Positions 44,453 to 52,546 of a stretch of DNA of 52,546 nt are shown piece after piece (positions within the stretch are counted from its first letter, which is position 1; each line of letters begins with the position of its first letter). A model generated the notes under the pieces. That model was not told where the DNA came from, made no database searches, and was given only the letters and a program-made list of their open reading frames with translations. Source of the stretch: Temnopleurus reevesii. Its lineage: Eukaryota > Echinodermata > Echinoidea > Temnopleuroida > Temnopleuridae. The position numbers and the translations under genes were made by a program. The stretch is taken from contig BQKZ01000082.1 of the NCBI GenBank assembly GCA_036244855.1, positions 34,959 to 87,504 on the forward strand, given 5' to 3'.

Positions 44453-44652
44453 GAGTTCCTGTATAATGTTAAGCTGAAATTTTCACTGGGCCGGAAGACT
44501 GGGAGTATGGGTGGGACTGGGGGTTTGATTTTCACGAATTTTAAACCATAAATTCGCTAAGTATGTATAATTTGCACCCATCAGAATGCTCATTTAGACA
44601 TGTCTTTCAAAAAGTGAAAATGGCATGAAAATGAATGTGTGAAAAGATAAAA

Positions 44653-45041
44653 AATTTAGTGTATGGTAAGGGGTTCCTCCTCTGCGCCAGGTCCCTCATC
44701 TGCGCCTCATTCATTCATTGACATACGCGATGTAACTCGCGCGCTAGGTGAAAGCAACACTTTTTCCTGAAAATCTCCAACCGCGTGTAAAGTGAATGGG
44801 ACGCAGAGAAGGGACACAAATATTTTGCACGGCAAAAATGAGAGGGGTGTATATTTCATCTAAAATGACATTGTTCCTGCCTTCATGGTCAGATTTTGCT
44901 GAGATATTTCTCACACATAATCTTCAGGATATTTGTGAAAATAGACGATTAAAATTGAATTGGATGTTCATTGACTTCAAACTTTTTTCAAGCTGAAAGT
45001 TAAGGTGCGCAGACGTGGGACCTCCCATCATACACTAAATT
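44653..45041. mobile_element. Inverted-repeat element (AATTTAGTGTATG ends)
   Basis: Left 'aatttagtgtatggtaaggg' and right 'cctcccatcatacactaaatt' are inverted, ~389 bp. Just inside lie 'ctgcgccaggtcc' and 'ggtgcgcagacgtgggacc', also roughly paired. The 66-codon frame inside has no recognisable similarity. Confidence 0.7.
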
Positions 45042-45639
45042 CTTGGCCATTACAGAACTCGTTACGAGATGGGCGATGACCATTTCCAAAATAACATGCA
45101 ATACCGCACCAACATAAAAATAAACGTATGGGACCCACTCCCGATGCAACTTTCTCAATATAAAAACATGAATCATTCACTTTTCTTGATAATTAAAAAC
45201 TCTACATTCATAAATACACCAAAATTTACTAGAGTTCATTTACATTGACATTCTTATACAATTAATACGAATATTTACCAACGATTCGCGTTTTTCTTCG
45301 AGAGCCGAATGACGAAGTGTGGGGATTTTTTTTCCAAAGTAGGATTGAACCTTTCGAACAACTTCTGCGAAGGTTTGAAAACTAGACGCAAGTATAATGT
45401 CGTCATTCCACAACTTGATAAAACCAAAGATATTATTGATAAAACCTAGTGGTAACTTCAACCAAATGAGCCCCCGAATCAATCCCGAACTCGAAAGGGA
45501 CTGAGTGATGTAGGTAAATCTTTACATTATTTGGTAAAACTCATGTAAAAAACCTAATTGTAAGCAATAACTTGACGCGATTATTGGGGGAGGTGTTGTA
45601 TATGGGTTACTAGAACACTTCATGGGCCGAAATGAAGGA

Positions 45640-45780
45640 TTTTACGGATCTAGCAGTGTGATGCAGTGCACGGTGTCAGCAGCGGCTCTCTTCTGGGCCA
45701 CCGCCCGCCCAGCTCCGCCGCGGAAGACGCATCGACGGGGCCTGGCAGTGTTGGGGCCAGGGTAAACGTAGGACAAGGGA
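45640..45780. other. GC-rich patch upstream of DMAC1-like gene
   Basis: Contains 'ccaccgcccgcccagctccg' and 'gacggggcctggcagtg', far above the local GC content. It could be a promoter/CpG-like segment, part of a 5'UTR (a 'gggtaaac' donor-like site follows) or the remnant of a foreign element. No motif decides. Confidence 0.4.
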
Positions 45781-45825
45781 GTCCATGAGGATTAGCTACG
45801 GAATGCATTTTTAGCAAGAAATATC

Positions 45826-45901
45826 AGACTGTCAAACGACTAAGTTTGTGCGTCTGCCAGCTATCCATGTCGAGAGGAAGATCATATAATTCATTTGAGG
45901 G
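45826..45901. repeat. Copy of segment 44356-44452
   Basis: Direct-orientation partner of 44356-44452, 1.47 kb away. The pair brackets the inverted-repeat element at 44653-45041 and the GC-rich patch. Confidence 0.75.
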
Positions 45902-46055
45902 AATGGGAATTATCATTTGTCTTTGAGCACTTGAGTTGACTTACTTTATAGTTCTGTATTTGTTTAGAATTAGAATTTAGATGACTGCAATTCTTACTTA
46001 TTAATTGTTGTTAGTTTTTTCCCATTACTGCTAGATCCACAAAACTGAAAACGTG

Positions 46056-46302
46056 ATGGAAGGAGGTAGCGATAGTCTGAATAACCAATCCCATACAGAC
46101 TCTGATGAACCCACGAGTTGGTGGAGTAAGCAGAGGAAAGAAGCAAAAAAGTTTGATGTCGAAGACTGCGCAGGGTGCAGATACGTAGCTGGTTTCGGCA
46201 TGTACGGAGCTGCGTTGTATGTCGGGGCCACAAGTATGAAGAGACGGAAGGTCAGTGGAGCAAGCATGTGGAGTGCTCTACCAGCTCTGGCAATATCAGG
46301 GT
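46056..46302 (+). CDS. DMAC1: DMAC1/TMEM261-like protein, exon 1
   Basis: The ATG at 46056 opens MEGGSDSLNNQSH..., a hydrophilic N-terminus of ~37 residues. Then comes EDCAGCRYVAGFGMYGAALY: a C-x-x-C-R-x3-G-x-G motif running into a first membrane segment. This matches the DUF4536 pattern of DMAC1 (TMEM261), an inner mitochondrial membrane factor for building the distal membrane arm of complex I. After the basic loop MKRRKVSG a second segment begins (WSALPALAIS). Donor gtaagt at 46303, phase 1. Exon 2 at 48150 completes the second segment. Total 132 aa versus about 116 in human. Similarity is short, so the symbol is a family-level call. Confidence 0.65.
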
Positions 46303-48149
46303 GTAAGTATTGCATACAATTATATGCAGTAGGGGCCTATTGCATATGAATGATGGTCACAAAGAAGAGAAGACACTGGGGTACCATCGGTAATTAGTGG
46401 GAACTCAGCATTATGGTCCCGGTCAAAACACAGACACAATGCCAACATTGAAATTCATTAAATCCCCAAAGCTTTTGATTATGTTTTTCATGGCTCCAAA
46501 TTGTTTGATTGTACTACAAGGCATTTCTATTTGTAATTTCAATCAAGGAATAGTGTAGTGGAAACTCAATATGAAGAAATCTGATGTAAAAAAAAATCCA
46601 ATTACAGGGCCCCAAATGAGTCCCAACTCATTTGAGTTGGGGCTCAAACTTATTGTTGTATAACCCTGCTGTAATAAGATTACTGCCATCAAGTTATTTT
46701 TGATGGTCCTTAGCACCTCGTTATACCGTGTTCCACTGGATACATGTAATTACATGTAATATGTTCAGCCTTTCAGGTATAAAAATGTGGCTGCTCATTG
46801 CAGACAAGATTTTGAGAGATCATGAAGAATAATAATCTAATAAGTGGTATGATCTGCACTGGGAACCAAGTGTTGTATTGTCTCTGGATCCTACAAACTG
46901 CTTGGCACAATCATTGTGAACCTCGAAATGATGATAGAGTTAAGCATATTGCAAATTAGCTTTTGAACATACGTAATGTCGGTTCCTTGGAATCATTCAA
47001 ACGTGGTCATGATGAGACATACCTTTTCACATTCCACTTTAAGTAAATTAGCCTCTTTTCTTCTTTATCCCTCCACGCAAGTGAATAGGTAACGAGAGAA
47101 CAGACATGTTTAAATCATTTGTATTATCATTTACATTATATTTTTCTTCAACGATGCACTCTATATTTCACTTTGTGGAAAAGTGCAGACATTCTTGATC
47201 TACTTGGGGTTTAAACGGTATTGAAAAGAATGTAATTGCACTTCAAAACTTGACACATTTTAAATGCATAAAACTTTGAAAAGCAATGACTTTGCCAATT
47301 CTCAAAATATGCTTCGGAACTGGTTAATTGCAATGCAAATGCTGCATTAATAAGCTGCATCTGGCCAATTGAATTTCTCCGTCATTTTATGGAACCCAAA
47401 CAGAAGCAGGCAAGTTAGGGTCACATTAAAGCAGGGCTAGGGAATATAAATAATTTTGCCTGTGGTAAGCTTGTTAATTCATTTTAGAGTGTAAATTTTG
47501 GACAAATCTGTCATGTTGTATTTTTAGCAAGACTTGGTGGCCATGAATATCAAACAATTTAGAATCAAATTGATTGAAACTAATATGTACTGTAGCACTT
47601 CTTTAAGTTTTTATGTATGTTAAAAATCTATGGTATGATGCAGCTTTAATTGTAATGTGCAAACTGCATATTTAGCATATTTAGGGTGCAGTTACATCAA
47701 TCACCTCTGCCCTTTCCACAAATCCAACTGTCCAAGAATTAAGAGTAGTTTTCTTACATTTTAAGAAAATTATGCTAGCCCTATTCCAAATGCATAAAAC
47801 ATTTTCTTTCTTAGCAAAGAGAAATATCTTTAAAGTTTATAGAGTGCAGGTTGACTAAAATAAGCTGACTGTCTGGGTTTGTTTTTGTCATTTTGTATTG
47901 GAAACTTTTACTGAAGATAATAAAAGGATAAGCATGATATGGTAGATGTGATTATGAAGTGTAAAAACTTAGAGTTACGGTATGATTGATTGCTTTTTTA
48001 CATAATTGCTTCTTCATGATAAACTGTCAAATCAAGATATATGGACTCTAAAGGCTCAATTACATTGTACAAGCATGTGACTCAGATTAGGCAAATTTTT
48101 GAACCAGAAACACCAAAAATATTCTATTTACCCTCCTTTTTTCTTTCAG
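46303..48149 (+). other. Intron of DMAC1-like gene
   Basis: Contains a family E MITE (46554-46743); otherwise AT-rich with nothing recognised. Confidence 0.6.
46554..46743. mobile_element. MITE family E, copy 6 (decayed)
   Basis: 'tagtggaaactcaatatg' and 'cctcgttataccgtgttccac' are loosely inverted. The middle has an inner palindrome 'caaatgagtcccaactcatttg'. Confidence 0.6.
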
Positions 48150-48301
48150 TAATGGTTGGGCTTGGCACCATGCGACTCATGGGAATTAATCCATTCACCA
48201 GCAGTGAGCGTGAGACAGGAATAGATGGCGTACAGAAGGCTTTCCTCAAACTCACCCAAGTAACCGATGGAAAACGAACAGATGACAATGTGAAGAGGTG
48301 A
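48150..48301 (+). CDS. DMAC1: DMAC1/TMEM261-like protein, exon 2
   Basis: Acceptor ttctttcag at 48149. The phase-1 join gives ...AISG|LMVGLGTMRLMGINPF, which completes the second membrane segment without a frame break. A hydrophilic tail (SSERETGIDGVQKAF...) ends at TGA 48299-48301. The upstream Met in the same frame at 48041 lies in the intron and should not be used. Confidence 0.65.
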
Positions 48302-48491
48302 TAAAGAAAGACATGAATATCTAGAAAATCAAGAACAATGTAGCATGCTGTGCTATCTGAAGGTGAGACGATGGATTCATTTGGACTTTTATGGCAACCG
48401 CAAGGAATTGATGCCGTATGTTTCCTTGATTCACCATATTATGAGAAGAAGATTGTAATCATGTACAGTGTACATGTACTTCTAAAGATCT

Positions 48492-48604
48492 GGGGTCTGT
48501 AACAGAAAAAGTTTCTATCAATCATAAGTCTATGGCAAATCCTGTTTAAAAAAAGTTATAATGAGTTGCAAGATTGATCGGATCTCTGTTATGTTACAGG
48601 CCCC
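48492..48604. mobile_element. MITE family B, copy 3
   Basis: 'ggggtctgtaacagaaaaag' and 'ctctgttatgttacaggcccc' are inverted. Internal 'tctatcaatcataag' matches the family's AT-rich middle. Confidence 0.7.
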
Positions 48605-48670
48605 TGTTGTTGTTTATGGGAAGAAAAGATTTTTGTTGTTTGCCAATGTTTTATATACATTACCTATGAG

Positions 48671-49233
48671 TGGTGTTTCACCAAGAATAGCATCAGTTCC
48701 TGCGCTGAATATGTGTAATATCGTTGATCAGTAAGTGCAAGAACTGATACAAGTCATTCTTAAAGTCTTTTGTATCTTGGTGAAACATTGCACAGTGTAT
48801 CATCAATATAAGAAAGACTTTAAGAACGTCTTTAAGAATGACTGGTATTAGTTCTTGTACTTAATGATCGACCATATTACTCAAATTCAGTAAAATAGCT
48901 GATACTATTCGTTCTTAAAGTCGCTCTTAAAATCCTTCATATCTTATTGAAACACTGTGCAATGTTTCACCAAGATCGGAAAGACTTTAAGAATGACTGG
49001 TATCAGTTCTTGTACTTAATGATCGAGGATATTACACATATTCAGCGCAAGAACTGATGCTATTCTTAAATTCATTTGTATCTTGTTGAAACCCTGGACA
49101 ATGTTTCACCAAGACAAGTGAGTCTTTAAAAACGACTGATATTAGTTCTTGTGCTAATAGAGTATTCAGCACAAGAACTGATACCAGTCATTCTCAAAGT
49201 CTTTCTTATAATTTTTCATATCTTGGTGAAATT
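48671..49233. mobile_element. Four tandem palindromic units of MITE family C
   Basis: Units at about 48671-48788, 48789-48954, 48955-49092 and 49093-49233. Each runs from 'gtttcaccaaga' to 'tcttggtgaaa', with inner 'agaactgatacaagtcattc' and its inverse. Order and orientation are regular, giving a repeated-hairpin structure rather than a single insertion. Confidence 0.85.
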
Positions 49234-50240
49234 CCAGCCTGATTCTAGTATTGTCTGGAAAAAGAATGATGACAAAATTTAACAACATCCATGTGAATGT
49301 TTTAAAATTATAAATGGACAATGCAAGAATCAAATGATTCTGGAGTAGAATAATGAGCAATGAAAGACCAGGAAATGTTCATGCCTGTCTAATATTACTC
49401 CCTTCTCGTGGAGCATTTCATGTGGGAGCTAAAGTGGAAAGGTTCCATGGTATTTGCTCCAGTGACAGTAGGCCGGTTTGCTAATGGATTCAAATTTATG
49501 CAGGTTTCTTGCCAACGAACATAGTCACTTGGTATTCCTTAAACCAATTAGTTTAAATTTAACTATGTACTAGGAATCCAGTTTGCATACATTTTGTGTG
49601 TCTGGTAAACCTTGGGCAAGCTTTGGGATCGTCAATAACAATCTGTATGTGTTATTTTTGTTTGTTTGTTTGTTTTTATTTCCGTAAATTCAGAACATAA
49701 GATACAAAACATATATAGATAAAAGTATTCACAAAGCGGCGGATAGCCCATTTCAGCGGTATTTACAAAATATCGCTGTTCTTCCATGGGGTCCTTACAA
49801 CAAAATTAATACATTTTAATGGAGAACACATAAAATTTACATCTATTTGTAAACCCACCTATTGCTCCAGTGGATATTCAACACAATACGCCACAGTTTT
49901 AAAAATTAGCATTGTTATAAGTGTCTTAATACTGTTATGATATGAGCATTTTTCATTGAGCAAGTGCCAATTGTTTAATGCATGTTAATTCAACAATCTT
50001 TACTGATTCATATTCAATTAATTTCTTGAAACAATAATATTGCCAACAGTGATTCTTGTCTCTGATCATGGTCAGAGAACAAGATCAGTTTTGTTATTGT
50101 TTTTTTTCCTATTATGAAAGAAAAGATGGCAAAATGTGATTGTTGTATGGAATTATAAAATTCTACTCAAAGTTTGAAATTATTAACAAATAATAGAACT
50201 CTGACATTTTATCATTTTCTCCAAAATGAAATAACTCCTT

Positions 50241-51045
50241 TATAGAGGACTATGTATTACCTGTCAGACTCATGAATGAAAATCTTGGTAGTCGGTTGAT
50301 TCTATACATTTTTATCAATAAATTAATTTACATCATACTCGGTGCAAATATTTAGGCATTTATGGGAAAACTATGAAAACAATGTAATAAGTTATTTTGA
50401 TACATCACTTGATGTGGTTAGAATAATTTGAATTAAAATGCTTCAATAAATGCATTTTACATTTTAAGTCAAACGATCGTGGAAGAGTAATCTTTTCATT
50501 TAACTGTAACTCGAGATTTCAAAAGGTTTATATAATGGAGTTATAATTTTGTCATATAGCAGTTTAGTATTTAGCTTAGGAATATGATTAAATTATGAAT
50601 TGTATGGGTGAGAAATGATGAATTGCATGGGTGAAAAATGGTGTGTTAAATTACGAGACAATATTGAACATGATATAAACTATTTCCGTAAAATCAAGTT
50701 GAACGCCGATTCAATGGCTCTTTGTACAAATCGGATTCGGCTTGGAATTGTTCTGCCTGCCCACTTGAATACATGGTCTACGGATCTATGATCTATGACC
50801 CACTTTATTTTACGGATATAGTTTATATCGTGTTATTGTGTTATTGGGTGCGGTACATGTACAAATACAGAATGGGGTGAAGATGGGACAGACTTATATA
50901 AACATTGCAAGGTGAGGAAGAGGAAGGGAGAAAAGATAGAGATGAGGAGAGCAGGGAGAGGAGAGATCGGAGAGAGGAAAAAAAGAAAGAGAGGGAGAGA
51001 GAGGGGGGCTAAGAGAGGGAGAAATAGTTTATATCATAAGAGTGA
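50241..51045. repeat. ~0.8-kb duplicated block, left copy
   Basis: From 'gtattacctgtcagact' through 'ggttgattctatacattttt', 'gggtgagaaatgatgaattg' and a GA-rich tract to the N at 51046. It is repeated after the N with perhaps 5-10% differences plus indels. The purine-rich end (50911-51030) is where the contig stops. Confidence 0.85.
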
Positions 51046-51046
51046 N

Positions 51047-51900
51047 GACTGTGTATTACCTGTCAGACTAAATCTTTGGTATTCGGTTGATTCTATACAT
51101 TTTTATCAAAAGATTCATTTACATCATACTCAGTGCAAACATTTAGGCATTTATGGCAAAACTATGAAAACGATGTAATACGTTATTTTGATACTTTGCT
51201 TGTCGTAGTTAAAATCATTGGAATAAAAAATGGTTTAATGAATACATATTATATTTGAAGACAAACAATTGTTGAGGAGTAATGTTTTCATTTAACTGTA
51301 ACTCAAGATTTTAAAAGGCCTATATAATGGAGTTATTATGTACTTGGTGTAACTAATTATCTTAATTATCAGTATTTATAATTTTTTTAAAATCTAAAGC
51401 AGTTTAGTTTTTAGTTTAGGAATATGCTGAAATTATGATTTGGATGGTTGAGAAATGATGAATTGCATGGGTGAGAAATGATATGTTAAATTACGAGACA
51501 ATATTGAACACGATATAAACTAGTTTTGTACAATTAAGTTGAACGCCAATTCAATGGTTCTTTGTAATACCATTACAAATAATAAATCGGAAATGGCTTG
51601 TGATTGTTCTGTCCGCACAGTTGAATACGTGGCATACGGATCTATTATCTATGACCCACTTTATTTTACAGAAATAGTTTATATTGTGTTATTGGATGCC
51701 GTACAAATACAGAATGATGGTTGTGAATGAATGGTTGTCAAATTTTGTTCATGGGGTGAAGATGGGACAAACTTATACAAACATTGCAAGGTGAGGAAGG
51801 GGAAGGGAGAAAAGATAGAGAAGAGGAGAGCAGAGAGGGGATAGATTGGAGATATGGCGAGAGATAGAGAGACAGAGACGAAGAAATGGAGAGAGAGAGA
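51047..51900. repeat. ~0.8-kb duplicated block, right copy
   Basis: Same order of landmarks as 50241-51045, including a second GA-rich tract (51790-51900). Consistent with the other haplotype of the same place. Confidence 0.85.
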
Positions 51901-52546
51901 GTGTGAATGATAGATGAAAAGTTGATGGGAGACAAAGGGCGGGGATAATGCAATGAGTCTCCAATTGTCTATCACAAACCCCCTTCTGAACCAGCTGACA
52001 AAATCGTTGCAATATTTGGCCTGATCTTCCTCCGATGTTACTGCTGGGAATCGGGAGAAAATACTTTTGCTATCCACAGAAATCGAAATATTTCTGTGGT
52101 GCAATTCTGAAAGAAACTGTATGCCTTTTACCACATGAGGGAGCTGTGTTGTACTCAAGGTCTGCTTTGGTACCGTCTGCTTTGCGGGAGGTTCACTGAA
52201 TCTTATCGTTTGTTTTATAGTTATAAATTAATGCCTCGGCAGGCCTATATGGATTATCCATTCATGAATAATTTACTCAAACTGATCATAAATGACGTAG
52301 AAATCTGGCAAAAATATAACCTATACAAAATCTGTAATATCTCTATACAAAGTAAATCAACCATAATCCGTTAATTCTGCAGGAAAATGTGTCACATTGA
52401 TATGTGAATGTATATATATTTGCTGAAAACATTTAATGATCATAAGTTTTATTTTACCCCCATTTAGCTTGAGTGGGATGGTTGTTTTTCTCTTTCTTTT
52501 CTTTGTTTGCTTCTTTATTTTACCTGTCATCGGTGTGTGTGGGGGG
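51901..52546. other. Window end, nothing recognised
   Basis: AT-rich sequence with short open frames but no protein family I know. The minus-strand frame at 51679-52158 includes low-complexity Leu/Ser from the GA tract and is not supported. Confidence 0.4.

Larger units (their letters stand above)
48302..50240. other. 3' flank of DMAC1-like gene with MITEs
   Basis: No gene seen. Contains a family B element (48492-48604) and the tandem family C array (48671-49233). Confidence 0.55.

Noticed and set aside
44796..44996. 66-codon frame inside the inverted-repeat element at 44653-45041
   Set aside because: No family resemblance and it lies in a non-autonomous mobile element.
48041..48149. Met at 48041 as an independent gene start
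   Set aside because: The stretch before 48150 is intronic; a clean acceptor at 48149 joins the frame to the exon ending at 46302.
48671..49233. CRISPR array
   Set aside because: Eukaryotic context; units are ~120-165 bp palindromes without short direct repeats and unique spacers.
51679..52158. 159-codon minus-strand frame
   Set aside because: Its middle is low-complexity translation of the GA-rich tract; no known domain, and the region is part of a duplicated block.

Overview
This is a eukaryotic, AT-rich, intron-rich metazoan window. Four things point to a deuterostome marine invertebrate, most likely an echinoderm of sea-urchin type: the many calcium-binding-EGF exons, the dense load of small palindromic transposons (MITEs), the tRNA-derived SINE with a 'tatagcgctt' tail, and the strong divergence between duplicated (probably allelic) segments. 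The species call is inference, not something the sequence proves.

Positions 1 to about 31.05 kb hold the 3' part of one large plus-strand gene for a fibrillin/LTBP-like extracellular matrix protein. It is built from single-exon EGF domains (nearly all 120-135 bp, splice phase 1-1) and two two-exon TB (8-cysteine, TGF-beta-binding-type) domains. The readable order is EGF(573)-EGF(3903)-TB(4801+5472)-EGF(6876)-EGF(7490)-EGF array(9598-11372)-EGFs(12876 to 27746)-TB(29309+30226)-short last exon with stop at 31051. The 5' end lies outside the window. Many exons sit beside degenerate tandem copies of themselves, so the locus is an 'exon graveyard'. Two otherwise well-formed exons carry TGA at a conserved Cys codon.

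From 31.05 to 43.7 kb I see no convincing gene. The stretch holds a probable 3'UTR, a degenerate minisatellite and many MITEs from several families, including a ~600 bp palindromic foldback element. At 43724-44236 (minus) is an intronless secreted-protein gene that matches the C6orf120 (UPF0669) family. At 46056-48301 (plus) is a two-exon gene for a small membrane protein resembling DMAC1/TMEM261, a mitochondrial complex I assembly factor. The remainder to 52546 is repeats, with a tandem array of palindromic MITEs at 48671-49233 and a ~0.8 kb duplicated block at the end.

Assembly quality matters for reading this window. Besides a 660-base gap (10136-10795), there are four single-N joins (2205, 12447, 22455, 51046). 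After every one of them the sequence repeats material already present to its left. One join carries a perfect back-to-back Tn5 mosaic-end pair, the Nextera mate-pair junction adapter (12409-12446). The simplest reading is that contig ends or alternative haplotypes were scaffolded end to end instead of merged. Some apparent exon duplications (2120-2272; 22200 versus 23181) are therefore probably artefacts, while the short-period exon arrays inside single contigs look genuine.
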